Source: Clostridiales bacterium
GTDB taxonomy: Bacteria > Bacillota > Clostridia > Christensenellales > Borkfalkiaceae
DNA: 64,000 nucleotides
Assembly: GCA_022508245.1 (NCBI GenBank)
Contig: JAFLVO010000005.1
Coordinates: 26,609-90,608 of the forward strand
Reading direction: 5' to 3'
Shown piece after piece: positions 9,283 through 18,183 of the stretch; position 1 is the stretch's first letter, and each line of letters begins with the position of its first letter. The notes beneath the pieces were generated by a model. It saw nothing but the letters and a program-made list of their open reading frames with translations, ran no database searches and was not told where the DNA came from. The position numbers and the translations under genes are program-made.

Positions 9283-9353
9283 TTGAATTTTATAAATTTT
9301 TTGCTATAATATACAGTGTAAACGCCCAAAATATTCAGTTCGTCCCTATTATA
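9283..9353. promoter_or_regulatory. Divergent promoters between dnaA and recF
   Basis: On the plus strand TTGAAT near 9283-9288 and TATAAT at 9305-9310 (16-base spacer) would drive recF. On the minus strand TATAAT lies at 9348-9353 for dnaA, with only a weak -35. I found no 9-mer close to the DnaA box TTATCCACA in this 126-base gap. Confidence 0.5.
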
Positions 9354-9392
9354 CTATAAAAACGACTTAAAATAAAGTAATTTGACCGAAAA

Positions 9393-10478
9393 ATGCATAT
9401 AAAAAAATTAAATTTGAAAAATTTCAGAAATTATGCAGAGGAAAGCATAGAATTCGACGACGGGTTAAACGTCCTGTTCGGCAAAAACGCGCAGGGCAAG
9501 ACCAACTGCGCCGAGGCGGTGTTCTATCTCTGCACGGGAATTTCGCCGAGGTGCAAGCGGGATAAACAGCTTATCCGCACGGGTTCAGACACGGCGGAAA
9601 TTTCCTGTGATGCCGCGGGCAGGTACGGAAATATGCAAATTTCGGCAAAAATTACCGAAAGCGGGCGGGAATTTAAGTTAAACGGCAACAAAATTACGAG
9701 AAACGCCGACATTTTGGGCAATCTTTTCGGCGTGTTTTTCTCCCCGCGCGAGCTTCGCTTAATTCAGGACGGACCCGACGAAAGACGCAGATTTTTAAAC
9801 GTCTCCATATCCCAGCTTTCAAAACCTTACTATACCGCGCTTTCACGCTACAACCGTATACTCGAACAGCGCAACAATCTTTTAAAGGAGCGCGACACGT
9901 CGATAATCTTCGATTCTCTCCCCGTCTGGGACATGGAGCTGTGCAAGTACGCGGCAATCGTGTGTGAAAAGCGTGCAGAGTATATAGATATGCTCGCACC
10001 TTTTGCAAGGGAGGCGCACAGCTACCTCACGGGCGGTGCGGAGACACTTGAAATTAAGCCCGACAAAAAGTACAAAGGGAGTGCGGCTGAGATAGAAAAA
10101 AGACTGCTTGCAGAGCTTTCAAACGGCTACGAGCGGGATATTCGCCTCGGATATACCGCCTGCGGACCTCACCGCGACGACATAGAAATAAATATCGACG
10201 GCACGGACGCAAAAGCTTACGCCTCGCAGGGGCAGACCAGAACGGCGGCGCTTTCCGTTAAGCTTGCCGAAGTGGAAATATTCAAGCAGCGTTCGGGCGA
10301 ATACCCTGTTCTCATTTTGGACGATGTCACGAGTGAGCTCGATTTACCCCGCCGCAAAAAGCTCATAGAGCGCACCGAGGGGTTGCAGACGATTTTAACC
10401 TGCACACACGCCGAGCGCATACTTGCAGGCAGAGATGCCAGGAAAATAAGAATAGAGGGAGGAGCAGTCAAAAGATGA
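9393..10478 (+). CDS. recF: DNA replication and repair protein RecF
   Basis: RecF is an SMC-like ATPase that, with RecO and RecR, loads RecA at single-strand gaps. The 361-residue protein has Walker A GKNAQGKT at residues 30-37, the family motif FFSPRELRLIQDGPDERRRFLN near 112-133, the ABC signature around ASQGQTRTAAL near 271-281, and Walker B YPVLILDDVTSELD near 301-314. Its stop overlaps the ATG of the next gene by four bases (ATGA), so the two are translationally coupled. In most Bacillota recF follows dnaA and dnaN on the same strand; here it is divergent from dnaA. Confidence 0.97.
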   Translation: MHIKKLNLKNFRNYAEESIEFDDGLNVLFGKNAQGKTNCAEAVFYLCTGISPRCKRDKQLIRTGSDTAEISCDAAGRYGNMQISAKITESGREFKLNGNKITRNADILGNLFGVFFSPRELRLIQDGPDERRRFLNVSISQLSKPYYTALSRYNRILEQRNNLLKERDTSIIFDSLPVWDMELCKYAAIVCEKRAEYIDMLAPFAREAHSYLTGGAETLEIKPDKKYKGSAAEIEKRLLAELSNGYERDIRLGYTACGPHRDDIEINIDGTDAKAYASQGQTRTAALSVKLAEVEIFKQRSGEYPVLILDDVTSELDLPRRKKLIERTEGLQTILTCTHAERILAGRDARKIRIEGGAVKR

Positions 10479-11308
10479 GAGCGGACATGCATCTTCACAC
10501 CTTTTACTCGGACGGCACCGTCTCTCCCGAGCGCGTGTTTGAAAAGGCGGCGCAGAGGGGACTTGATTTTATCTGCATAACCGACCACGACTGTATGTGC
10601 CCGACGGACAGGCTTGAAGCCGCAAAAGGGCAATTGCCCGTCAAATATGTGCCGTCTATCGAGGTTTCGGCTTATTGGCGTGACGTGAAAGTTCATATGC
10701 TCTGCTATAATCCCGACCTTGAAAACAGGGATTGGAAAAGTTTTTTAAAGGAGCTTAAAGAGGGTTCGTACAGGCGCGCGGAGGTCGTTTTAAGCAAGCT
10801 GAAAAACTTAGGCATAAACCTTACAATGGCTGAAGTGGAGGCGGAAAAGCTTGTAGAGGGTGTTCCCATACACTCGATGCATATATCACGCGCAGGCGCA
10901 AAAAAGGGATATGCGGAGAATGAATTTAAGTTTTACACAAGCTATCTTATGTGGGGCGCTCCCGCCTTTTCCACTGAGGCGAGACCTTCCCCCGAGCGCA
11001 CTGCAGAGATTGCGTTTGCCTCGGGTGCGGTCGTATCGCTTGCGCATCCCGGCAGAATAGATTTGGATAAAAATACCCTTAAAAAGGGCATAGTACGGCT
11101 CCAATCGTGCGGACTTAAAGGCATAGAAGGGGTGTATACTACGCATACTGATATTGAAACGGCATACTTTAAGGAGATAGCAAAAGAATTAAACCTTTTT
11201 ATTACGGGCGGTTCGGACACTCACTTTGAAAATGACGGAAGGCATAAGATGGGTCTACCCGAATTTCACCCCTCGAAAGAGCTTTTGCAAGCATTGAAAA
11301 TTTGTTGA
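10475..11308 (+). CDS. PHP-domain metal-dependent phosphoesterase (TrpH/YciV-like)
   Basis: A 277-residue PHP-domain protein. The metal-site motifs are in order: DMHLHTFYSDG at residues 4-14, CITDHDCM near 35-42, IEVSA near 61, SLAHPGRI near 190 and GGSDTHF near 246. The family includes 3',5'-nucleoside bisphosphate phosphatases and other small-molecule phosphoesterases acting in the cytoplasm; exact substrate cannot be told from sequence. The four-base overlap with recF and the overlap with the next gene show a single operon. Confidence 0.88.
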   Translation: MRADMHLHTFYSDGTVSPERVFEKAAQRGLDFICITDHDCMCPTDRLEAAKGQLPVKYVPSIEVSAYWRDVKVHMLCYNPDLENRDWKSFLKELKEGSYRRAEVVLSKLKNLGINLTMAEVEAEKLVEGVPIHSMHISRAGAKKGYAENEFKFYTSYLMWGAPAFSTEARPSPERTAEIAFASGAVVSLAHPGRIDLDKNTLKKGIVRLQSCGLKGIEGVYTTHTDIETAYFKEIAKELNLFITGGSDTHFENDGRHKMGLPEFHPSKELLQALKIC

Positions 11309-12588
11309 TAAAAAAAGTCAAAAAATTAAATTACCCCCTATATATGCTCGCTTTAACGGCGGGCATACTCTTTTTTTGCGCGCTTTTCTGCGGTTTTACA
11401 CACATTTTGCCCAAGAATATTAAAGTCAACGGAATAGAAGTCGGCGGTCTTACGCAAAAAGAGGCAGCCTATAAAATAAGGCAAAACTTTGAAGAAGAGC
11501 TCAAGCAAAAACAGCTTAAAATTTGTGCAAAATCGGGGGAATATGTATTCAGATATCCCGAAATAAACTATAAAGACGACCTGAAAAATTTACTTAAAAG
11601 CGTTAAAAAAGGGGGCAGTTACACCGCAAGTTACGAGTGCTATTTATGCGGCATAAATGAAATTGCCCCCGATATATGCCGCAACGAAAGCATTTTTACG
11701 GTGGAACCGTACGCAGTTTTCAACAGGGAGGGCGCACCGTTTACTTACTATGCGGGCAACGACGGAATTATAGCTAACGAGGCGCAGCTTAAAGAGGACA
11801 TTAAAAATTCTCTAAACTCGAACTTTGAAAAAGTTACTTTGAAATACACCTGCGTCAAGCGCACAAAAACTGTTGAGGAAGTAAAAAAAGAGACCTCGCT
11901 TTTGTCCTCGTTTACAACCTACTTTGACGGCGAAAACCTCACCCGCACTAGCAACATCCGCCTTGCGGCTTCGTCCTTAAACGGCAGAATTTTAGGTGGC
12001 GGAAGCGTTCTGTCGTTCAACGGCGCAGTTGGGGCAAGGGTAAAGGAAAGGGGGTATTTACCTGCTAAAATTATAGTGGACGGCGAGTTTGTCGAGGGGG
12101 TCGGCGGCGGTGTGTGTCAGGTCAGCACAACGCTCTATAACGCCGCGCTTTTAGCAGGGCTGAATATCAATGAATATCATCCGCACTCGCTTGCGGTGAG
12201 CTACGTGCCTCCCTCGCGTGACGCTATGGTCAGCGGTAGCTCTTGCGATTTGAAGATAGAAAATTCCTCCCGCACTCCCGTATATATCAGGGCGCAGACG
12301 GGCAAAAATTTCGTAAGCTTTAAAATTTACGGTGCAAGCACGGGAGCCGTGTACGAGCTCTCCTCCGAGGTCACTGGCAATATTCCCGCAACCCGAGAAT
12401 TTACCAAGCAAAAGGACAAGGCAAGAGCGGGCAAGGACGGAGTTTTGAGTAGCGGCTATCTGACTGTAAAAAGGGGTAACGAAACCAAGATTACCCTTAT
12501 TCGGCAGGACAGATATTCGCCCCAAAACGCGTTTATTTACGACGGCGATGAAGAGGAAAACGAAAACAAAGGTAAGACCTTCAATTAA
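11302..12588 (+). CDS. VanW family membrane-anchored protein
   Basis: A 428-residue protein with one N-terminal membrane anchor (about residues 12-32), an outside region of about 170 residues that resembles a peptidoglycan-binding-4 type domain (VNGIEVGGLTQKEAAYKI), and a VanW domain at about 210-345 with SFNGAVGARVKERGYLPAK, GGGVCQVSTTLYNAALLAGL and HPHSLAVSYVPPSRDA. VanW proteins occur near peptidoglycan and vancomycin-resistance genes but their reaction is unknown. The start is TTG 11302 (or 11305), overlapping the upstream stop and without a clear ribosome site. Bases 11329-11359, coding for the start of the anchor, match the reverse complement of a short intergenic repeat found elsewhere in the window. 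Confidence 0.88.
   Translation: MLIKKVKKLNYPLYMLALTAGILFFCALFCGFTHILPKNIKVNGIEVGGLTQKEAAYKIRQNFEEELKQKQLKICAKSGEYVFRYPEINYKDDLKNLLKSVKKGGSYTASYECYLCGINEIAPDICRNESIFTVEPYAVFNREGAPFTYYAGNDGIIANEAQLKEDIKNSLNSNFEKVTLKYTCVKRTKTVEEVKKETSLLSSFTTYFDGENLTRTSNIRLAASSLNGRILGGGSVLSFNGAVGARVKERGYLPAKIIVDGEFVEGVGGGVCQVSTTLYNAALLAGLNINEYHPHSLAVSYVPPSRDAMVSGSSCDLKIENSSRTPVYIRAQTGKNFVSFKIYGASTGAVYELSSEVTGNIPATREFTKQKDKARAGKDGVLSSGYLTVKRGNETKITLIRQDRYSPQNAFIYDGDEEENENKGKTFN
11329..11359 (-). repeat. Short family IV repeat match inside the vanW-like gene
   Basis: AATTACCCCCTATATATGC at this site is the reverse complement of the core seen at 41235-41264, with similarity continuing into CGNNTTAACGG. It encodes the beginning of the membrane anchor. 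Confidence 0.5.
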
Positions 12589-12596
12589 TTTTTAAT

Positions 12597-12776
12597 GGCA
12601 AGTCCTAAAACCACGCTTTTAGGACTTGCACTCAGTTTGCGTATGCTTACGCCTCAGTGGAAGTGAATGCCCGTAATTCCGCATTTGTTTGCCATCGAAT
12701 ATTGCGGGCAGAGAAACTTAGTTTCTAAAAATCACGAAAAAATGACCGCGCAGAATAGCGGTCATTTTTTGTGAAC
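12597..12776 (-). repeat. Family I structured repeat, copy F
   Basis: On the minus strand this copy has hairpin 1 ATGACCGC/GCGGTCAT around TATTCTGC followed by a T-run, hairpin 2 AGAAAC/GTTTCT, stem 3 TGCCCG/CGGGCA, hairpin 4 GCGTA/TACGC and hairpin 5 GCAAGTCCTAAAA/TTTTAGGACTTGC with loop GCGTGG. It is the only copy antisense to both neighbours (vanW-like gene and plsX). Confidence 0.9.
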
Positions 12777-12829
12777 ATAATTAATAACAACAAAATACTG
12801 TATCTATATAAAAATCTGCTCTCAAATTA

Positions 12830-12858
12830 TTGTATTTTTCAAGCTTTTGTGCTATAAT
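12830..12858 (+). promoter_or_regulatory. Sigma-A type promoter of the plsX-rnc-smc operon
   Basis: TTGTAT at 12830-12835, a 17-base spacer, and TATAAT at 12853-12858, just upstream of plsX. Confidence 0.7.
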
Positions 12859-12860
12859 TT

Positions 12861-12900
12861 TATAGATTGGAAAAATTTTGTATAGATTGGAAAAATTTTG
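12861..12900 (+). repeat. Perfect tandem duplication in the plsX leader
   Basis: The 20-base unit TATAGATTGGAAAAATTTTG occurs twice head to tail without a mismatch, between the plsX -10 element and its ribosome binding site. An identical pair implies a recent duplication. Confidence 0.9.
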
Positions 12901-12915
12901 TAAACGGAGCAAATA

Positions 12916-13965
12916 GTGGATAAAATAATAGTTGACGCAATGGGCGGCGACAATGCCCCCCAAGCCATAGTAGAGGGCGCAATTTCTGCGCTGAACAGCG
13001 ACAAAAACGCTTATATAATTTTGGCGGGAATACAAAGCGAGATTGAAAAGGTGCTTGCCACTTTAAGCTATGATAAGTCAAGGCTTGAAATCTTCGACTG
13101 TCCCGACGTAATAGGCATGAACGACAGTCCTACCGAGGCGTTAAAGCGCAAACAATCCTCGCTTATCGCGGCTTATTGGAGGCTCAAAAAAGAGGACGAC
13201 ATTTGCGCGCTCGTCACGGCAGGCTCAACGGGCGCAACTATAGTCGGCGGTCAGCTCATACTCGGCAGAATAAGGGGAATTAAACGCCCCGCGCTCTGTC
13301 CCGCAATTCCCAATTCAAGGGGACAGGTAACACTTCTTTGCGACTGCGGCGCCAACGCCGAGTGCAAGCCCGTAATGCTCTGCCAATTTGCCGTGCTCGC
13401 CTCCGCGTACGCGAAAGTGGGCTTTAACATCAAGAACCCCAAGGTCGGACTTTTATCCAACGGCACCGAGGAACACAAGGGCGACCCTCTCCATCAGGAA
13501 ACCTACAAATACCTCTCCAAAATGGAGGGCATCAACTTTGCGGGCAACATCGAGGGGCGGGACATCATGCTCTCGGAGTGCGATGTAGTCGTTTCCGACG
13601 GTTTTTCTGGAAATATTGCCTTAAAATCCATGGAGGGGTGCGGAAAACTCGTTTTGGGCGTTATGAAAAAGGAATTTTCGGCGACCCTTTCCTCAAAAAT
13701 CGGTTATTTGTTTATGCGCAAGGCAATCAAGAAAATGCGCGCGCAATTAGATTTTGAAAAATTCGGCGGCGCCCTTTTATTGGGACTTAAAAAAGTCGTT
13801 GTAAAGAGTCACGGCTCGTCCAAGTCGTCCACAATAGCGGCGTCTATTGCAAACGCGCTTTCTATCTATCGTGGCGGACTTGTGCCTGCGGTGGAAAATA
13901 GGCTTGAAGGCGTAGATTGGAACAGCCTTATTCCGGAGAGTGAAAATGGAGCTGTCGAAGGTTGA
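12916..13965 (+). CDS. plsX: Phosphate acyltransferase PlsX
   Basis: PlsX converts acyl-ACP to acyl-phosphate, the first step of membrane phospholipid synthesis in most Bacillota, as a peripheral membrane enzyme. The 349-residue product has the family start IIVDAMGGDNAP, the motif GSTGATIVGGQLILGRI near residue 100, LLDCGAN and LSNGTEEHKGDPLHQETYKYL near 175-196, and DVVVSDGFSGNIALKSMEG near 220-240. The start is GTG 12916, preceded by GGAG at a normal distance. Its end overlaps the rnc start, and plsX-rnc-smc order is standard for the phylum, although the usual acpP gene between plsX and rnc is missing here. Confidence 0.96.
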   Translation: MDKIIVDAMGGDNAPQAIVEGAISALNSDKNAYIILAGIQSEIEKVLATLSYDKSRLEIFDCPDVIGMNDSPTEALKRKQSSLIAAYWRLKKEDDICALVTAGSTGATIVGGQLILGRIRGIKRPALCPAIPNSRGQVTLLCDCGANAECKPVMLCQFAVLASAYAKVGFNIKNPKVGLLSNGTEEHKGDPLHQETYKYLSKMEGINFAGNIEGRDIMLSECDVVVSDGFSGNIALKSMEGCGKLVLGVMKKEFSATLSSKIGYLFMRKAIKKMRAQLDFEKFGGALLLGLKKVVVKSHGSSKSSTIAASIANALSIYRGGLVPAVENRLEGVDWNSLIPESENGAVEG

Positions 13966-14581
13966 AGAAAAGATAAATTACACTTTCAAGGACAAAAATC
14001 TGTTAGAACGCGCCTTTACTCTCTCATCGTACAATCAGGACGACAACAACCAGACCCTCGAATTTTTCGGGGACGCGATACTCGAATTTATTGTATCCGA
14101 ATGCATTTACGACCCCAAAAAAAGCGAGGGTCAGCTAACGGAGCTTCGGCAGGCGATTGTCTCGGATGCGGCGCTTGCGACCGTTTCGAAGGAGCTCGGG
14201 CTCGATCAGTTTTTAATCAAGAGCCAAAACGATTCAAACAACAAAAAGGCAGTGCCGTCCGTCTATGAAGCGCTGGTTGCGGCAATTTATTTAGACGGCG
14301 GGATGGGAAAAGCGCGTAAATTCGTAAAATCCACGTTAAATTTCAAAAATATAACCAAGTCAATAAACTATAAGGGGCAGCTGCAGGAGCTACTGCAGGG
14401 CAGAGGGCTAAAGTGCCCGGAATATCTCGCTTTTGAAGACGGAACGGCGCAAAAACCGCACTTCGTCGTCGAAGTTGTTATAAAAGGCAAGACCTTTAAG
14501 GGGGAAGCGGGTAATAAAAAGCTTGCCGAGCAGAACGCGGCAAAAGAGGCTTTGGAACACTTGAATCAGGGAGAAATATGA
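13946..14581 (+). CDS. rnc: Ribonuclease III
   Basis: RNase III cuts double-stranded RNA in rRNA maturation and mRNA decay. From ATG 13946 (GGAG seven bases upstream) it has 211 residues: an endonuclease domain at 1-145 and a double-stranded RNA binding domain from about 149 (GQLQELLQGRG, then GEAGNKKLAEQNAAKEAL). The signature LEFFGDAILEF is at 38-48. In the second metal motif the usual ADxFEAL reads PSVYEAL near 104-110: the Glu is kept but the Asp, normally a metal ligand, is Ser. A slightly earlier GTG at 13940 is possible. It overlaps both plsX and smc. Confidence 0.94.
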   Translation: MELSKVEEKINYTFKDKNLLERAFTLSSYNQDDNNQTLEFFGDAILEFIVSECIYDPKKSEGQLTELRQAIVSDAALATVSKELGLDQFLIKSQNDSNNKKAVPSVYEALVAAIYLDGGMGKARKFVKSTLNFKNITKSINYKGQLQELLQGRGLKCPEYLAFEDGTAQKPHFVVEVVIKGKTFKGEAGNKKLAEQNAAKEALEHLNQGEI

Positions 14582-17500
14582 TTACTTTCAAACAAATACA
14601 ACTCGTAGGTTTTAAATCCTTTGCGGATAAAACCACCATACAGCTCGGCGACGGAGTAACCTGTATAGTCGGACCCAACGGCTGCGGAAAATCCAACGTA
14701 GCCGACGCTATTCGCTGGGTTCTCGGCGAGCAGTCGGCAAAGATGATGCGCGGTTCGCAGATGATGGACGTCATTTTCAACGGCACGGAGAGCCGCGGCA
14801 AAATGGGTTTTTGCGAAGTTACGTTGACCTTCGACAATTCCGAGAAAATTTTCGCCGTGGACAGCAACGAGGTTGAAATGACCCGCCGCCTCTATAGAGA
14901 CGGCACCAGCGAATATCTTCTGAACCGTCAGCCCTCGCGTATGAAGGTTTTGACGGGGCTTTTGCACAGCGTCGGTGCGGCAAAAGAGGGTTATTCGATT
15001 ATCGGTCAGGGCAGAATCGAGCAGATTATGAACGCCAAGCCCGAGGACAGACGTTCTATTTTCGAAGAGGCGACGGGCATAGTTGTATACAAGGAAAAGA
15101 AGAGTGAGGCAGAGCGCAGGCTTGACGGCGCGAAGGACAACCTGTTCGTATATTTACAGCGTATGCAAGAAGTCGAAAGGCAACTCGGACCTTTAAAAAA
15201 ATCTGCAGAAAACGCCTTAAAATACCGCGAGCTGTACGCAGAGCAGAGAAAACACGAAACCAACCTGTACATATACCGCCACGACACGGCTGAGGGCGAA
15301 AAGAATGCAATTTACGCCAAAAAGAAGACTGTTGACGACAGGAACGAATATCTTCTTAAATTTCAGGACGAGCTTGTAGAAGAATACGAAGAGTGCCGCG
15401 AGGGCATAATAAAAGCCGACGAGGAGCTGCAGGATTTAAACGACAGAATAAGCCGCTACGCAGTCGGCATAGAGCACAAGAGCGGAGAGTCCAAACTGTT
15501 TACCGAGCGCGCCCGCTCCGTAAAACAGCGTCTCTCACAGGCAGAGGAGGAGATTTCGTATTCTGCAAGGCGCATAGAGGCATTGGATAAGGACATCATG
15601 CGCAATTTGGCGCTTGGCGAAAAGAGCGCGGACAGAATACAGAAAATGGACCTCTCTGCGGATGAGTACAGAGAGAAAATTGCGGCTCTTTCAAAAAGAA
15701 TTTCAGAACACGACATTGCAACGAGCGAGCACCGCAAAAAGGTTATGGAAACCTATAGGGACCTCTCCGAGCTTGCAAAAAATATGGGTTCGCTCTCGGC
15801 GCAGAAGGAACTGCTTTCGGAGCGTATTGCCGAAATCGAGAGCGATATGCTTAAAATCCGAACCCGCCACGACGAGAGCAAGACGGAGTACCGCGCTTGC
15901 ATAGAGCGCAGCGACAAGCTTGGCGACCTTCTCGGCAACGAGGACGCGCTTCTATCCGAGTCCGAAGCCAAATTGAAGGAGGTTGAAGACAAATTAAACG
16001 CTCTTATCCGTCAGATTTACGATGCCGAGGCGTCAATTATAAGCCTTAACAGAAACCTTGAAGAGTTTCGCGGAATACGCGACAGGTTCCAGGGCTATAT
16101 AGGCTCTGTTCAGAAGCTGATGAGCGATTCAAAGGGCAATTTAGAGCTTGCCGCAAGAATTAAGGGCTTAATTGCCGACGTCGTTTCGTGTGAGGAGCAG
16201 TACGAGGTTGCAATAGAAACGGCTTTCGGCGGCGCAATGCAGAACGTAATTACAAGCACGCGTGAGGACGCAAGAGAGCTAATTGAGTACTTAAAGCGCA
16301 ACCGTGCGGGTCAGGTCACCTTCCTGCCTATAGAGGCGCTCCGCCCCATTTACGAGGACGGTCAGATAAAGATGGCAGTTCACGAGCGTGGTGCGATAGG
16401 TTACGCCATAGACCTCGTCAAATATGACAAGAAGTTTGAAAACGTAATACATAACCTCTTGGGCAATACGCTCATTGTGGACAATATATTCAACGCAACG
16501 CAGATTGCAAAGAGGTTCCCCCGTGCGTTCAAGATAGTGACGCTGGAGGGAGACATAATAGCGACGAGAGGCTCAATGACGGGCGGTTCGAGGCGCGGTA
16601 ATGCCGGAAACCTACTCGCCCACGAGAGAGCTATAAAAGAGTTTGAAGAGGGTATAGAGGCTAAAAAGTCCTTCCTTTCCCGTGCGGAAATCCGCAAATC
16701 CGAGCTTGAGGCTGCAAAAAAGACAGCCACGGAGGAATTTGCGGCTCTGCAAAAGAAGTTACAGGATGCAAGGCTGGAGCTTGCCTCCGTAACCGAAAGA
16801 CAGACTGCGCTCCTGCAGGCAATCTCGGGTTCGGAGCAGGAATATGCCGCCTATAGTGAGTCCTACAACGCCTTTAAAAGTAGGCTTGCAGAGCTCGAAG
16901 GCGAGTACACGGGCGTCTCTCAGGGCGCAAGCGATTTAAGCATGCTCTCCGACAAGACTTCGCTTGAAATCGACGATATGAGCGCAGAATACGACAAGCT
17001 CGTTGCGGAGAGAGAGGAGTTGAGCGAGAGGCTTAACAGCATGCTCATCGAAACGGCTTCGCTCGGCAGCGCCGTGACCTCTTACAAGGAAGCCGCCGCA
17101 AGACTTGAAAAAGAAAAAATCGAGCTTCAGGAAAAGATTAAAAAGACAACAGCAACCCTCCCCGAATTGAAAGACGAGCTTGCAACTTTAACTGCGCAGG
17201 CAGAGAGCACCGCACTCACCCAAGAGGAGCAGGCGGTCGTCGGCAACTTGCGCAAACAGATAGGAAAAGTAACCCAAAAGAAGAACGATTTAAACGAACG
17301 CATAAAGCAGATTGATATAGGCAGACTTTCAATCGCCGAGGAGAGGGACTCGCTCACGGTACGCTCGCACAACTACGAAATGGCGCTTGCAAAAATAGAC
17401 AGCGACCTCGAGGTTCTGCGCCAGCGCATTCAGGACGAGTACGGTTTACAATACGAGGACTGCCTGCAGTACAAAGAAGAAGGCTACGACGTATCCACCG

Positions 17501-18177
17501 CAAATTCGGCAATTGCCAACTGCAAGCGCCAGATAACCCTGCTTGGACAAGTCAATCACGGCGCGGTAGAGGAGTACGAGGAGCTCAACGCGCGCTACGA
17601 GGGTATGGTTGCCGAGCGCACCGACCTTGAAAAGGCAATCGATGACCTTACAACCGCATTAAACGACATCCGGAACGAAATGCTTCGTATTTTCAACGAG
17701 GGCTTTGACGTCATAAACGAGAATTTCAAACGCACCTTCAAAGAGCTGTTCGGAGGCGGCAAGGCAGAGCTTCAGCTCGACTACACCGACTGCGACGACC
17801 CCTTGAACGCCGGTGTTGAAATAGTAGCCTGCCCTCCGGGAAAGAAGCTTTCCAAAATTTCACTTCTTTCGGGCGGCGAACGCGCACTGACGGCTATAGC
17901 AATTCTGTTTGCAATTATTGGTATGCGCCCTATGCCTTTCTGCGTACTCGACGAAATCGAGGCGGCGCTCGACGAGGCAAACGTTGCAAGATACGCAAAA
18001 TATCTCAAAAAATTCGCAACCAACACGCAGTTTATTGTCATTACGCACCGTAAGCCTACTATGGAGAACGCCGATATTCTGTTCGGCGTAACCATGCAGG
18101 AGAAGGGTGTTTCAAAGGTCGTATCCGTAAAACTTTCCGAGGTAGAGGAACGCCTCGGCGGCGACACGCTAATGTAA
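14578..18177 (+). CDS. smc: Chromosome segregation protein SMC
   Basis: SMC forms the long arms of bacterial condensin and compacts and aligns the chromosome with ScpA and ScpB. The 1199-residue length is normal. Walker A GPNGCGKSN is at 32-40; two long coiled coils (about 165-500 and 670-1020) flank a hinge (about 510-660, with GYIGSVQKLM, YEVAIETAFGGAMQNV and RGSMTGGSRRGNAG); the signature LLSGGERALTAIAILFAI and Walker B FCVLDEIEAALDEAN are near 1095-1140. It overlaps rnc by four bases. ftsY follows, but separated by a family I repeat. Confidence 0.97.
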   Translation: MITFKQIQLVGFKSFADKTTIQLGDGVTCIVGPNGCGKSNVADAIRWVLGEQSAKMMRGSQMMDVIFNGTESRGKMGFCEVTLTFDNSEKIFAVDSNEVEMTRRLYRDGTSEYLLNRQPSRMKVLTGLLHSVGAAKEGYSIIGQGRIEQIMNAKPEDRRSIFEEATGIVVYKEKKSEAERRLDGAKDNLFVYLQRMQEVERQLGPLKKSAENALKYRELYAEQRKHETNLYIYRHDTAEGEKNAIYAKKKTVDDRNEYLLKFQDELVEEYEECREGIIKADEELQDLNDRISRYAVGIEHKSGESKLFTERARSVKQRLSQAEEEISYSARRIEALDKDIMRNLALGEKSADRIQKMDLSADEYREKIAALSKRISEHDIATSEHRKKVMETYRDLSELAKNMGSLSAQKELLSERIAEIESDMLKIRTRHDESKTEYRACIERSDKLGDLLGNEDALLSESEAKLKEVEDKLNALIRQIYDAEASIISLNRNLEEFRGIRDRFQGYIGSVQKLMSDSKGNLELAARIKGLIADVVSCEEQYEVAIETAFGGAMQNVITSTREDARELIEYLKRNRAGQVTFLPIEALRPIYEDGQIKMAVHERGAIGYAIDLVKYDKKFENVIHNLLGNTLIVDNIFNATQIAKRFPRAFKIVTLEGDIIATRGSMTGGSRRGNAGNLLAHERAIKEFEEGIEAKKSFLSRAEIRKSELEAAKKTATEEFAALQKKLQDARLELASVTERQTALLQAISGSEQEYAAYSESYNAFKSRLAELEGEYTGVSQGASDLSMLSDKTSLEIDDMSAEYDKLVAEREELSERLNSMLIETASLGSAVTSYKEAAARLEKEKIELQEKIKKTTATLPELKDELATLTAQAESTALTQEEQAVVGNLRKQIGKVTQKKNDLNERIKQIDIGRLSIAEERDSLTVRSHNYEMALAKIDSDLEVLRQRIQDEYGLQYEDCLQYKEEGYDVSTANSAIANCKRQITLLGQVNHGAVEEYEELNARYEGMVAERTDLEKAIDDLTTALNDIRNEMLRIFNEGFDVINENFKRTFKELFGGGKAELQLDYTDCDDPLNAGVEIVACPPGKKLSKISLLSGGERALTAIAILFAIIGMRPMPFCVLDEIEAALDEANVARYAKYLKKFATNTQFIVITHRKPTMENADILFGVTMQEKGVSKVVSVKLSEVEERLGGDTLM

Positions 18178-18183
18178 AAAGGC

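Noticed and set aside
9267..9392. oriC in the dnaA-recF gap
   Set aside because: No cluster of TTATNCACA-like boxes and too short for a typical origin; left as an open question in the findings.
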